64,000 nt of DNA. Source: Akkermansiaceae bacterium. GTDB lineage: Bacteria > Verrucomicrobiota > Verrucomicrobiia > Verrucomicrobiales > Akkermansiaceae. This document shows positions 34,478 through 43,384 of the stretch, one piece after another. Made by a program: the position numbers and the translations under genes. Position 1 is the first letter of the stretch, and each line of letters opens with the position of its first letter. The notes under the pieces were generated by a model. That model did no database searches. It was given only the letters and a program-made list of their open reading frames with translations, and was not told the origin of the DNA. Location: assembly GCA_025457665.1 (NCBI GenBank), contig JALOTY010000010.1, positions 20,679-84,678 of the forward strand, read 5' to 3'.

Positions 34478-36138
34478 GCGCTCAGGAGTTCCGCCACGTT
34501 GGCGGCGATGGTTTCCTCCAGCTCCCGGGCCTCGGCGTTGAGGACTTCGAGTTCCTCGTTGAGGGCTTCGAGCTTCTCCTTGAAATCCTCGTCGCTGAGG
34601 TCCTCTCCCTTGGCGACGCCGACGTAGCGGCCGGGATTGAGCGACCAGCCCTGGGCCTCGATTTCCCGGAGCGTGGCGGCTTTGCAGAGGCCGGGGACAT
34701 CGACGTAGCCGGTGGCGTCGCCGAAGACTTCCTCCCATTTCGCCTCCGAGCCGTGTTCAAACTCCAAGTCCTCGCCGCGGTAGAAGCGGACGACATTGGC
34801 CAGGAACTCGATCTGCGCCGGGGTGAAGTCGCGGTGGGCGCGGTCGAGCTGGCGGAAGATATGCCGCGCGTCGAGGAAGAGGACGGTGTCTTTGCGATCG
34901 GTGCCGGCCTTGGCCTTGTCGAAGAACCAGAGCGTGCAGGGCAGAGTGACGGTGAAGAAGAAATTCGAGCCGATGCTGACCATGACATCCACGTCGCCGC
35001 TGCGGATAAGCTTTTCCCGGATCTCCTGCTCGGAGGCGCGGGCGTCGGCAGCGGAGTTCGCCATCACGAAGCCGGCGCGGCCTGTGGCGTTGAGCGCGGC
35101 GTGGAAGTGCTGGATCCAGAGGTAGTTCCCATTGTCCGTGCGCGGCAGGCCGAAGGCGTAGCGCGGGTCGTCGGCGAGGCGCTCCTTGTCGATCTTGCTG
35201 ACGTTGAAGGGCGGATTGGCGAGGACGAAGTCGAAGCGGCCGACGGAGTCGTGGAGGTCCTCGTAGTAGGTGTTTCCCTGGCGGATGTCCCCTTGCAGGC
35301 CGTGGACGGCAAGGTTGAGCCGGGCGAGGCGGCCGGTTTCGGTCACCCGCTCCTGGCCGTGGCAGGAGATTTCCTTGGTCGGATCTCCCGTGTATTTCCC
35401 CCCTCTACCTTTGGGAGAGGGGCCGGGGGTGAGGGTTCGGTTCGCTCGATGAGCTTCCACGAATCGAGCGGACTGAATGAACATGCCGCCGGAGCCGCAG
35501 GCGGGATCGTAGATGCGGCCGTGGTAGGGCTCCAGGATCTCGACGATGAGGCGGACGATGGAGGTGGGAGTGTAGAACTCGCCGCCCTTCTGGCCCTCGG
35601 ACATGGCGAACTTGCCGAGGAAGAACTCGTAGATCAGGCCGAAGGTGTCGCCGTCCTGCATGGGGATCGAGGCGATCATCTTGAGCAGCTCGGCCAGCGT
35701 GCGGCTTTCGAGGATCTGATAGGACTTTGGCAGCACGTCGGCGAGGTCCGGGTTCTCGCGCTCGATCAGGCGCATGGCGAGGTTCACGCATTCGCCGAGG
35801 TTCACGCCTTCCGGCAATTGCAGCAGGTGGCCGAAGCGGGATTCCTCCGGCAGGTAAATCGCGCCCTTCGCGTGGTAGTCGGCCGGGCCGATTCTTCTCC
35901 TGCTCGTCGAAGAACCCTCACCCCCGGCCCCTCTCCCAGAGGGCGAGGGGTGGATGTCCTTTTCCGCCTCCGCAAAGCGGGATTCCGCGTGGCGCAGGAA
36001 GATCAGGCCGAGGACGATGGGCGAGAATTCGGAGGGTTTGAGGGCGGCGTCCGCCCAGAGCTTGTTCGCCGCGGCCCAGAGGCGGGATTCAAGATCGGAG
36101 TGGGAGTCTGCGGCGGTGGCGGGTTCGGTCCAATGCAT
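34474..36138 (-). CDS. hsdM: Type I restriction-modification methyltransferase subunit M
   Basis: 554 aa from ATG 36138 (an open frame upstream is low-complexity intergenic sequence). SAM-binding [10 protein letters not shown] (211-220) and the N6-adenine catalytic NPPF (308-311, in [14 protein letters not shown]) are intact. [23 protein letters not shown] precedes them as usual. Two in-frame insertions relative to typical HsdM derive from the 36-nt palindromic element: residues about 63-82 ([13 protein letters not shown]) and about 233-250 ([15 protein letters not shown]). Both lie at surface-loop positions. It is the first gene of the leftward operon and overlaps dinD. Confidence 0.95.
   Translation of the reverse strand: MHWTEPATAADSHSDLESRLWAAANKLWADAALKPSEFSPIVLGLIFLRHAESRFAEAEKDIHPSPSGRGAGGEGSSTSRRRIGPADYHAKGAIYLPEESRFGHLLQLPEGVNLGECVNLAMRLIERENPDLADVLPKSYQILESRTLAELLKMIASIPMQDGDTFGLIYEFFLGKFAMSEGQKGGEFYTPTSIVRLIVEILEPYHGRIYDPACGSGGMFIQSARFVEAHRANRTLTPGPSPKGRGGKYTGDPTKEISCHGQERVTETGRLARLNLAVHGLQGDIRQGNTYYEDLHDSVGRFDFVLANPPFNVSKIDKERLADDPRYAFGLPRTDNGNYLWIQHFHAALNATGRAGFVMANSAADARASEQEIREKLIRSGDVDVMVSIGSNFFFTVTLPCTLWFFDKAKAGTDRKDTVLFLDARHIFRQLDRAHRDFTPAQIEFLANVVRFYRGEDLEFEHGSEAKWEEVFGDATGYVDVPGLCKAATLREIEAQGWSLNPGRYVGVAKGEDLSDEDFKEKLEALNEELEVLNAEARELEETIAANVAELLSA
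35399..35435. repeat. Palindromic element copy in hsdM (inverted orientation)
   Basis: It reads as the reverse complement of the copies at 25335 and 35915 and ends GGGGGTGAGGG. Translated by hsdM as [12 protein letters not shown], in frame. Confidence 0.85.
35915..35950. repeat. Palindromic element copy in hsdM
   Basis: 36 nt beginning CCCTCACCCCCGG. It differs from the hsdR copy at 25335-25370 at only two positions near the right arm. Translated by hsdM as [13 protein letters not shown], in frame. Confidence 0.85.
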
Positions 36139-36589
36139 GGGAAAGTCGCGGGGCGTGGGGGCAGGAAAGCCTGCGAAAAGATAGGGAAAAACACGCGGAA
36201 GTGAAGCACGAAGTAAGGTGGCACGCGCGTGGAGGGAAGGGCGAAGTTCAAAGAACAGCCGAGCCGCAGCGCGGAAGTTCCAATTTCCAAGGGCCAAAGA
36301 ACAGCCGGGCTTCGCGCCTTTCCGCTCACTGCTCACTGCTCACTGCTCACTGCTCACTGCTCACTGCTCACTGCTCACTGCTCACTGCTCACCGATCACT
36401 GGTCACCATCTACCATCCATCATCGGCTGTTTCCCTTTCGTTCCTTTCGATTCTTTCGTTGTTCCCAACTTCTCAACCTTTCCGTGTTTTCGGTGTGTTC
36501 CGTGGTTCCTTCTTCGGTGGCGAGAAGCGAGCAACTGCCGGGCTCCGCGCGGAAGGGCGAAGAACAAAAGACCAAGCTCAGATATCAGG
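36139..36589. repeat. Intergenic repeat region with 7-bp tandem array
   Basis: No gene is supported in these 450 bases. At 36324-36386 the unit GCTCACT occurs nine times perfectly, followed by three degenerate units to 36407. The array is preceded by a GGAAGTTCC-type segment (about 36268) and followed by CACCATCTACCATCC and CGGCTGTTTCCC. The same order of elements recurs at 38459-38710. The promoter of the hsd operon should lie here, but I cannot place it with confidence. Confidence 0.8.
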
Positions 36590-36844
36590 TCAGTCTGGAG
36601 GCTCATCATGAGATCTCAGACGGTAAACGACGCGGTGACGTTTTGTTCCGACAGGCTCCCGCTTGACGTCGAATCGTTCGCTGGCGATCAGCATGTCTTC
36701 GAGCGATTTCGCCCCACGGTCCTGAAGGATCTTGGTGATCTCCTTGCGCGGGAAGTCGGTGAGGCGAGCCGCAGCCGCGCCGAGCGCAATCCATCCGTCC
36801 GCTTCCTGATGTCCTCTTGCGATGTCTTCGAGTTTGTCGATCAA
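36590..36844 (-). CDS. Small protein (84 aa) downstream of a HEPN-like gene
   Basis: 84 aa, apparent TTG start 6 bases after the upstream gene's stop, so probably translated by coupling. The sequence is helical and charged: WIALGAAAARLTDFPRKEI is a helix pair, and ERFDVKREPVGTKRHRVVYR is a beta-hairpin-like end, together suggesting a small winged-helix or OST-HTH-like fold. No family is recognised. Its reality rests on spacing, strand and codon use, and the non-ATG start lowers confidence. It could be an antitoxin-like or nucleic-acid-binding partner of the HEPN-like protein. Confidence 0.45.
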   Translation of the reverse strand: MIDKLEDIARGHQEADGWIALGAAAARLTDFPRKEITKILQDRGAKSLEDMLIASERFDVKREPVGTKRHRVVYRLRSHDEPPD

Positions 36845-36850
36845 GGGGTG

Positions 36851-37462
36851 CTATGAATTGAGATGAGCCAGGAAACGCGCCCGGTTTTCGGGCTTGATAA
36901 TTTGAGCCCTAAGCATTCTGCGGGATTCATGAATATTGAGATAGTCTGATCGCAATTCTTCGATCTCGGGAAGAATCGCCTCTCGTTGAAGGTCCAATCG
37001 CTCGGCCATCTCGCGGCAAGCCTGCAGGCAGTCTCTGTCGAAGCCATCGAGGAGGTGATGGACCAGCCAATTGCGCTCATTCACGAGGAATTCGAGACTC
37101 TCACGCCGCTTTGCCAGTGTTTCTGGATCGTTTTCGATCGAGACGGTGAGGATCATGCCCCCTTTGCCGAGTCGCTCTGGAGTCGCCGGCGGATTGGGTT
37201 CTTTACCCAGAAGATAGATATCCGTGAATCGGGTAGAGAGGCTGCCCAATGTCATCTTGGCCACGCGCTTCTGCTCGTTTGCGAGGGATTCCGCAGCGTT
37301 GTCCATGGAAATGGTAGTGCCTATCAGCTTGGCGATTTCCTTGAGGATTTGTTCGGCCATCTGGAAGCAAACAAGGTTCCGGCCGATCTTCCTGAGAACG
37401 TCATTGTAGGCATCCTCAAGCGCCGATTCATCGGGGGTTGTGGGCTCGGGCATGGGAGGCAT
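36851..37462 (-). CDS. HEPN-like protein of unknown role
   Basis: 203 aa, mostly helical and soluble. The segment FLVNERNWLVHHLLDGFD contains Arg130-Asn-x3-His135, matching the R-N-x3-H (R-x4-6-H) signature of HEPN ribonucleases. The preceding long helix (ALEDAYNDVLRKIGRNLVCFQMAEQIL) and the following one (CLQACREMAERLDLQREAIL) would complete a HEPN bundle. It is adjacent to the NERD-domain gene (stop of one to start of the other is one base) and to the 84-aa gene. The context suggests a three-gene defence-like unit. RNase activity is inference only. Confidence 0.6.
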   Translation of the reverse strand: MPPMPEPTTPDESALEDAYNDVLRKIGRNLVCFQMAEQILKEIAKLIGTTISMDNAAESLANEQKRVAKMTLGSLSTRFTDIYLLGKEPNPPATPERLGKGGMILTVSIENDPETLAKRRESLEFLVNERNWLVHHLLDGFDRDCLQACREMAERLDLQREAILPEIEELRSDYLNIHESRRMLRAQIIKPENRARFLAHLNS

Positions 37463-38344
37463 CTACGCAGGCTGTGAGAGATCGATTTGGCAGCGCTCCT
37501 CCAGTTGGGCGGCGATGGCGCTTTGATCTTGGGCGCTGAGGGTTTCCCCGCGGCGTGACAGGAAATTCGGAAGCTCCTTTGCATTGAGAACGGAAACCGG
37601 TCCCTTGCCTCTTCTGTCCACCCACCAACCGGGCATGACGAGCACGGGAGTGACCGGGATGGGGCGGCCGTTCAAGGTCGTGAGTTTGGACGACAGCCAG
37701 TTGGCATTTTCCTGAGCCTGCTTGAGGCCGTAGCGATTTGCCCGCATCGGTGAAGGGAAAAGAAGTTGGGTGCCATCGAAGATCACCTTGTAACCCGCCT
37801 TTCCGGCATGGTCGCTATCCTTGGGTTTGCGGCGGGTCTTGGTTTCGATAGCGAAAACGGCAACCGGAGTCACGACCACGTGGTCGATGTTCCAGGGTTT
37901 CCCGCCGGGGTCACGGACCTCGAGATCGTGGAAGACCTTGATGGTGTCGCAGGCGATTTGATCGAGGAGTCTGCCGACGACCTGCTCGCCGATGAGCCCC
38001 AGGCGGTGATTCCGATAGCGGATGAACAGGCGGCCGACATGATAAAGGAACGCGCAACTGGCCAGCATGCCAAGGGAAAGGCTGATGGCAGGTGGGGCTT
38101 TCGCGACAGACGCAACGTAGGCAAAGAAGACGCCACTGAAGAGAGCGAGGAGCAGATGGAACTGGATCTTCTCCATCAATTCGGAGCACCGCATCTGCAA
38201 GGACCAGCCTGCGGGGCGGGGCATTTGCAGGAATGGAAGTCGGGTTTCGTTGCCGGACTTGCGGGCGAAACCAACGAGCCACACGAAGAAGGCAGCAAGC
38301 GGGATTCCAGGAACACAAAGAAGATAGGCGAGCGTTTCCGTCAC
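37463..38344 (-). CDS. Membrane-anchored NERD-domain (nuclease-related) protein
   Basis: 293 aa. Two hydrophobic segments near residues 5-25 and 62-102 (YLLCVPGIPLAAFFVWLVGF; FHLLLALFSGVFFAYVASVA and ISLSLGMLASCAFLYHVG) anchor it. The NERD domain follows: GLIGEQVVGRLLDQI (Glu120), VFHDLEVRD, NIDHVVVTPVAVFAIETKT (Asp154, Glu167-x-Lys169). The Glu/Asp/Glu-x-Lys set is the PD-(D/E)xK-like core of NERD proteins. It opens the cluster, with the HEPN-like gene one base downstream. A role in DNA cleavage is plausible but unproven. GTT/GTG alternatives to the start were not needed. Confidence 0.8.
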   Translation of the reverse strand: MTETLAYLLCVPGIPLAAFFVWLVGFARKSGNETRLPFLQMPRPAGWSLQMRCSELMEKIQFHLLLALFSGVFFAYVASVAKAPPAISLSLGMLASCAFLYHVGRLFIRYRNHRLGLIGEQVVGRLLDQIACDTIKVFHDLEVRDPGGKPWNIDHVVVTPVAVFAIETKTRRKPKDSDHAGKAGYKVIFDGTQLLFPSPMRANRYGLKQAQENANWLSSKLTTLNGRPIPVTPVLVMPGWWVDRRGKGPVSVLNAKELPNFLSRRGETLSAQDQSAIAAQLEERCQIDLSQPA

Positions 38345-38963
38345 CCCTTAACTTTTCCAGATTATCCTTGGGGCGTGAAGAAAACTGCTCCTCCGTGATC
38401 GCGTGGGAGTAGGGTTCGTCCTCAGAAACGGGAAGCGAGCGACAGCCGGAGGCCGCTTCGCGGAAGTTCCGATTTCCAAGGGCCAAGTGCCAAAGAACAG
38501 CCGGGGCAAGACGCAAGATTTCAAGACGCAAGACGCAAGACGCAAGACCGGAGCCCGCTGCGCGGAAGGGCGAAGGACAAAGAACAAAGTTCAAGAATAG
38601 TCGGGCTCACTGCTCACCGCGCCTCTCCGATCACTGCTCACCGATCACTGCTCACTGGTCACTGCTCACCATCTGCCATCCAACGTCGGCTGTTCCCTTT
38701 CGTTGTTCCTCCTCCGCGCCCCTTTCTTCATCGGTCTTCGTGGACTCTGTGTCTTTGCGGTGAACTTTTCCGGCTCGTCGGCTCCGGTTGGGGATTGCTC
38801 CGCGCAGGGCATGGGCGGCCCATGGGCTCCGGGCCAGCAGGCTGGCTCCGGGAAAGCGGCAGCAGGCTGCACGCAGTCCAAGGGGAGCCTACTGCCCACG
38901 ATCTGGTTTTTCGTCCCTTTCGCCCATTTCGTGGTTCCCCCATTCACCAACCTTTCGTCCGTC
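38345..38963. repeat. Intergenic repeat region between NERD gene and histidine kinase
   Basis: About 620 bases with no supported gene. It holds a second copy of the repeat order seen at 36139-36589: a GGAAGTTCC segment (38459), a CAAGACG tandem stretch (about 38506-38550), GCTCACT-type units (about 38603-38670), CACCATCTGCCATCC and CGGCTGTTCCC. Near 38810-38870 a GC-rich stretch repeats GGGC and CAGGCTG motifs. The copies at 36.3 and 38.6 kb bracket the NERD/HEPN cluster as direct repeats. Confidence 0.75.
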
Positions 38964-40982
38964 TCAAGCTCCCCCCTTGGGCGCGCGGCGCGGGTCGAGG
39001 GGGATTTTCAGGTCGAGATGGGTGCCTTCGCCCGGGGCACTTTGGAAATGAAAGGCCGCTTTGAGGGAATCGGCCCGCTGCCGCAGGGCTCGAAGGGTCG
39101 AACTGCGTTCCTTTTTCTCCGCAGGGATGCCACGGCCGTTGTCGTGAATGTGCATGGTCAGTAAGCCATCGATCACTTCGATGCGGACCCCTGCCTGGGT
39201 GGCCTCCGAGTGGCGCAGGATGTTGTGCATAGCCTCGCGGAAATAGAGGAAAAGATGCCGGTTCTGTTCATCGCGCAGTTCCGTCTGCCAGGCGGCCTCG
39301 TTGGCAGTGAATTCCCATTTCAGCCGCTCGAGCATGATCGATGCGGTCTCCCGCAGGTGCTCCACGGTGCCGATGCGATGCCCGCCATGCGGACGCAGCA
39401 GCCACACGATGTCACGCACCGCACTGACGGTTTCCGCGGCGATGCGTTGGATGCGTTTGAGTTCATCGGATGGCCCGGACCGACCTTCGGCGAGGTCCGC
39501 GAACATCTGGATGCTGCCCAGGTTGCTGCCGACTTCATCGTGAAGATCGCCGGCGATGCGCTCGCGGACTTCGATGAGTTTTCTCCTTTCCCGCGCCCGG
39601 TAGCGGATCGGCAAGGCGATCAACAGGGCGAGGGCCAGCAGGGAAATGGCGATGGCGGTCCATAGGCCTATCCTCCGCCACTTCGACACCAGGCCCGCCG
39701 CTTCCGTTCGCAGGGCGTGGGCTTCATGTTCCAGGGTGAGACGTTGATCCAGACGTTGCAGCCATTCCAGCGAGGAAATCAATTGCCCCTCGGGCCCGAA
39801 GCCATCTGTTAGACTGAGCGATCCCCAGTATTTCCCACCGGGGGCGACGATGTTTCCCATGCCATCGGGCGAGAAAACCTTGGCACCTGCGGCGACATTT
39901 CCGGCAGGTCCCTCAAGCGTGATTTCACTCAAGGCGCAGAAGGCCGGATAGCCTTCGTACGGCTTCCATAGTCGATCCACCCTGAGACGCACGAAGCGCA
40001 CCCCACTTGCTGCCGCTTTGAGCGTCACGGGATTGTGGCCGGGATTCCGCAAGGTCCAGTGACCGATTTCCTTTTCATCCAGATCATTCCGTTGGGCCGA
40101 GGCGAAAAGCGTGAGTTCCCCGGGGAAACCGAAGCCACCCGGAAGATCGGAGGTGGGACGCTTCGCGGGAAAGAGCGTCAAGGCATCGAATGCCGTTTCC
40201 TTGCCGAGATCCAGCTCGATGACCACGCTGGCCCGGTCCTCCTCGCGGCCTTCCGAGAGCCAGCCGACATTCATGTGCGGATCACCGATTTTTTCCGGCA
40301 GACCGAGGGGCGTCTGGCCATCGGTGAGGTAGTTCGCCGCCCACTGCCAAGGCGCCGTCGGGGCCATCCCGGAGACCGCGCGGGTTTCCCCACCCAAGGC
40401 GATGTTCCGGCCTCGGCTGAAGGCCATGCATTCCGCCCAGGCATGGACAAAACTCCCCTCCCCGTCCGCATCGGGAGCCAGCTTCCCGGCGAGGATGCGC
40501 AGGCCGGAAATCGCGACCGCAGGCTCGATGGAAAACAAGAACGGATGCCCCGCCCTTACCGGATCTTTCCACAGATCAGGCCCGGCCACTTTTTCAAAAA
40601 GCACCTCACCCTCCGCGCCGAGTCCCTGGACGCGAAAATCATCGGGCATGCCGAACTGCGGCTCCAGTCCGCTGGCATCGTACCGCCTCGCAGGAACCAG
40701 AGCGATGTGATCGACCTCCTCCATCCGCCCCCAGTGGATTTCCACCGCATGCGGATCGGCCTCACTGGGAAATGCCGCTGAATGCTGACTGGCGAAGCCA
40801 CCACTGCCACCCTGGTCATCGATGGGCAGCCGCGGCAGGCTCTCCAAATCCCGCGAGATGTCCGCGAGCCGGGCATCGATTTCATCCAACCTGCCATCGA
40901 CCGCCCTCGCCAAGCGCCCTTCCCATGCTTCCTGCCCGGAAACCAGAACGGTCAGCAGCAGGAGAAAGGTCAGGGCACGCAT
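38964..40982 (-). CDS. Histidine kinase with exported discoidin-like sensor (orphan)
   Basis: 672 aa from the MRALTFLL start. The signal peptide is MRALTFLLLLTVLVSG. The extracytoplasmic region (about 25-440) contains two F5/8-type-like beta segments (VVIELDLGKETAFDALTLFPAKR is the clearest, with RFVRLRVDRLWKPYEGYPAFCALSEI). One membrane helix (IGLWTAIAISLLALALLIALPI) is followed by a HisKA_3-type phospho-His in RERIAGDLHDEVGSNLGSI. The HATPase domain has REAMHNILRHSEATQ (N-box) and IHDNGRGIP (G1). This is the NarX/DesK kinase class. No response regulator is adjacent, so the partner is elsewhere. Confidence 0.88.
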   Translation of the reverse strand: MRALTFLLLLTVLVSGQEAWEGRLARAVDGRLDEIDARLADISRDLESLPRLPIDDQGGSGGFASQHSAAFPSEADPHAVEIHWGRMEEVDHIALVPARRYDASGLEPQFGMPDDFRVQGLGAEGEVLFEKVAGPDLWKDPVRAGHPFLFSIEPAVAISGLRILAGKLAPDADGEGSFVHAWAECMAFSRGRNIALGGETRAVSGMAPTAPWQWAANYLTDGQTPLGLPEKIGDPHMNVGWLSEGREEDRASVVIELDLGKETAFDALTLFPAKRPTSDLPGGFGFPGELTLFASAQRNDLDEKEIGHWTLRNPGHNPVTLKAAASGVRFVRLRVDRLWKPYEGYPAFCALSEITLEGPAGNVAAGAKVFSPDGMGNIVAPGGKYWGSLSLTDGFGPEGQLISSLEWLQRLDQRLTLEHEAHALRTEAAGLVSKWRRIGLWTAIAISLLALALLIALPIRYRARERRKLIEVRERIAGDLHDEVGSNLGSIQMFADLAEGRSGPSDELKRIQRIAAETVSAVRDIVWLLRPHGGHRIGTVEHLRETASIMLERLKWEFTANEAAWQTELRDEQNRHLFLYFREAMHNILRHSEATQAGVRIEVIDGLLTMHIHDNGRGIPAEKKERSSTLRALRQRADSLKAAFHFQSAPGEGTHLDLKIPLDPRRAPKGGA

Positions 40983-41028
40983 GATCGGAGGCTTGGGCTC
41001 ACATTCCACCTGTCACGCCCGGCGGCAT

Positions 41029-41628
41029 TCAGGCCGGCGGGGTGATGCGGATGCAGTCGTCGGCGATATCCACCTTCCAGTCCGGACGATGCTGCGCCAC
41101 GAAATCGCGGACTTCCTGAACGCTGGGATACTCCTGCTCGCTACCGCCCGAGAAACAACGGGCGTCATCGATGAGGATCACGCAGCGCAGATCCCGGACG
41201 GCGAAGATGTGGGCCAGCTCTTCCATCACCGGCGTGTCCTTTTCACCCCGGGCGGTATTGCCCGCCGAGTAATGGCCATCCAGCCAGAAGAGCGAGGGGC
41301 CATCGAGTTTGGGAACCAGTTCCTTGATCACCTTGCCGCTGTCCCCGTGGAGAATCGTGACATTGGCATCCTTGCGGAAACGCTCCACGGCGGCCTGATA
41401 GAAATGGTCGGCGAGTTCGATCGAATAGACCTTCTTGAAGCCACCCTTCATGGCCTCCACCATGTCGCCCTTGAAAGTGCCGGTTTCGACCAGGATGGAG
41501 AGGCCGAATTGATCGCGGAAACGGGCGATGTTGCGGCGTTTGATCAGATGCGGCGGTGGTGCGGGACAGCCGGCAGCCTCCCATTTTTTCAAGGCGCGGC
41601 GGTCTTTCCAGTCACTGATGAATCCCAT
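41029..41628 (-). CDS. SAM-dependent methyltransferase-like protein
   Basis: 199 aa from MGFISDWKD; a start 10 codons upstream (41658) is possible. The Rossmann motif I is ILVETGTFKGDMVEAM, with acidic motif II VYSIELADHFYQAAVERF, then VTILHGDSGKVIKELV and LFWLDGHYS. This is the class I layout of the Methyltransf_24-like group often found in polysaccharide or antigen loci. The Gly-rich loop is only GTFKGD, so SAM binding is likely but not certain, and the substrate is unknown. It lies 46 bases upstream of the histidine kinase gene in the same direction. Confidence 0.65.
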   Translation of the reverse strand: MGFISDWKDRRALKKWEAAGCPAPPPHLIKRRNIARFRDQFGLSILVETGTFKGDMVEAMKGGFKKVYSIELADHFYQAAVERFRKDANVTILHGDSGKVIKELVPKLDGPSLFWLDGHYSAGNTARGEKDTPVMEELAHIFAVRDLRCVILIDDARCFSGGSEQEYPSVQEVRDFVAQHRPDWKVDIADDCIRITPPA

Positions 41629-41720
41629 GATGATGCGTGGTAAGGTCGGTTCCGGCATCCGGTCATGCCGTGGGAGGGATCAAGCCGCATCCCCGCCCGC
41701 AGGGCAAGCCTGCAATGGGC

Positions 41721-42143
41721 TCAGGCTTCGCCCACGACGCTGACGACGATTTCCCGGCGGTGCGGGGCGCGGCGGTGTTCGAAAAGGCAAATCCCCTGCC
41801 AGGTGCCGAGGGCCATCGAACCCTGGACCACCGGGATGACCTCGCTGGTCCTCGTCAGGGCCATGCGGATGTGGCTCGGCATGTCGTCCGGACCCTCGCA
41901 GGTGTGGGTGAAATACGGCGCATCCTCGGGCACGAGCCGATCGAAATACGCCTCCAGATCCGCCCGCGCGCTGGGATCGGCATTTTCCATGATCACAAGG
42001 CTCGCCGAGGTGTGGCGGACAAACACGGTCACCATGCCGGTGCGGATGCCGCTGTTAGAAACGATTTCCGCGACCTCGCGGGTGATGCCGTAGGTCCCCT
42101 TCCCGCGGGTGCGGATTTCGAAGGCCGCCGCGTGAGCACTCAC
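41721..42143 (-). CDS. yjbQ: YjbQ/UPF0047 family protein
   Basis: 140 aa, the family's usual length. Signature segments are TVFVRHTSASLVIMENADPS and the C-terminal GTWQGICLFEHRRAPHRREI. The HTSA and WQGI/H residues form the conserved pocket. The family has weak secondary thiamine-phosphate synthase activity in E. coli and its primary role is not settled. The start overlaps the E2 gene's stop by ATGA (42140-42143), which links it to a thiamine-diphosphate-dependent dehydrogenase operon. Confidence 0.93.
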   Translation of the reverse strand: MSAHAAAFEIRTRGKGTYGITREVAEIVSNSGIRTGMVTVFVRHTSASLVIMENADPSARADLEAYFDRLVPEDAPYFTHTCEGPDDMPSHIRMALTRTSEVIPVVQGSMALGTWQGICLFEHRRAPHRREIVVSVVGEA

Positions 42144-43378
42144 AGCCGCTCGGGGGATTGCAGGAGTTCGGCAATACGACCTAACAGCATTCCGGCGCCG
42201 CCACCATCGACGACACGATGGTCGAAAGTCACGATCAACTCCGCCTCCGTCGCCGGGATAAAGGTCTCCACCTGCTCACTCCAAATCGGCTTTTTCACCC
42301 CGGCGGCAAGCCCGAGGATGAGCGTTTCGTTCGGCAGCGGGATCGGCGTGCCATGGGTCAACCCGAAGGTCCCGAAATTCGTCACTGTGGCAATGCCACC
42401 GCGGGTATCGTCCTCGCGCAGACGGCGACGGCGAGCCCGCTCGACCATTTCGGCATAGACATTGGTGAGTTCGGCCAGCGTCAGGGTGTCCACCTTGCGC
42501 AGCACCGGCACGACGACGCCATCCTCGACCTGCACCGCGACGCCGATATCGAATGCACGCGGGTGAACGATGCGCTCGCCGATGAGGAAACCGGCACTGG
42601 CCGGGTCCTCAGCCAGGGCAAGGGCGAAAGCACGCAGGACATACAGGGTGAGCCCCGGTTTCGGGTCCTGCTGGCGGCGGTGATCGAGCACGCGATCGAG
42701 CAGGACCGGCCGGCTCACCGTGGCCAGTGGCCGGGTCCAACTGCGACGCATCGCATCGGCCACCGCCATGCGCATGGGCGAGGCATGGCTGCTGGGCCAA
42801 CTGCCGATGTAATCGAGGAATTTCTCCAGGTCCTCCACCGTCACGCGCCCGCCGGCACCGGTGCCGACGATGGCGGAAATGTCGGCCTCGCGCAGACCCA
42901 TTTCATCCATGCGGGCCCGCATGCGCGGGGAAATGTAGTGGGCCCCCTTGATCGTCGCCGCCGGCACGGGAAGGCCGCGGACGCTGGGTTCCACCACGGG
43001 TTGACGCTCTTCGTAGCTGTCGTCATCCACCGCAAAATGCAGGTTCTTCTCCGCCGCCTGCGGGGCCGATGCCGCCGCTTCCCGCCGCTCGGCCGCAGCC
43101 TCCAGGGTTTCCACCCCGGTGCGCGCGACTTCCTCCTCCGTCACATCGAGCAGGCCCAGGGTGGTTCCTACGGCATACGTCGTACCTTCCACAGCCAGCA
43201 CCTCGCGCACGATGCCGTGGCAAAGCGTGGTCACCCCCATGGTGGCCTTCTGGGTTTCCACTTCGATGACTTCCTGGTCCGCCTGGACACCGTCACCGGG
43301 GGCGATGCCGATGCGGACGATGGTCGCCTCGGCGATCGATTCGCCGAGCTGGGGCATGAGAATGGGAACGGTGGGCAT
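42140..43378 (-). CDS. Dihydrolipoyl acyltransferase (E2) of a 2-oxoacid dehydrogenase
   Basis: 412 aa. One lipoyl domain at the N-terminus with Lys44 in ETQKATM. A short E3-binding-type peripheral domain is at about 140-180 (YISPRMRARMDEMGL, VGTGAGGRVTVEDLEKFLDY). The catalytic acyltransferase domain ends with TFDHRVVDGGGAGMLLGRI (catalytic His about 387 and Asp about 391). The transferred acyl group depends on E1; branched-chain or acetoin/pyruvate types cannot be told apart here. It lies 6 bases after E1 beta and is coupled to yjbQ. Confidence 0.93.
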   Translation of the reverse strand: MPTVPILMPQLGESIAEATIVRIGIAPGDGVQADQEVIEVETQKATMGVTTLCHGIVREVLAVEGTTYAVGTTLGLLDVTEEEVARTGVETLEAAAERREAAASAPQAAEKNLHFAVDDDSYEERQPVVEPSVRGLPVPAATIKGAHYISPRMRARMDEMGLREADISAIVGTGAGGRVTVEDLEKFLDYIGSWPSSHASPMRMAVADAMRRSWTRPLATVSRPVLLDRVLDHRRQQDPKPGLTLYVLRAFALALAEDPASAGFLIGERIVHPRAFDIGVAVQVEDGVVVPVLRKVDTLTLAELTNVYAEMVERARRRRLREDDTRGGIATVTNFGTFGLTHGTPIPLPNETLILGLAAGVKKPIWSEQVETFIPATEAELIVTFDHRVVDGGGAGMLLGRIAELLQSPERL

Positions 43379-43384
43379 GACGGT

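Noticed and set aside
36324..36407. Possible CRISPR array from the heptamer repeats
   Set aside because: The units are contiguous 7-mers without spacers and no cas gene is nearby, so it is a simple tandem repeat.
38403..38600. Short plus-strand frame in the repeat region
   Set aside because: It is made of CAAGACG and GAAGGGCGAA-type repeats, with no codon structure.
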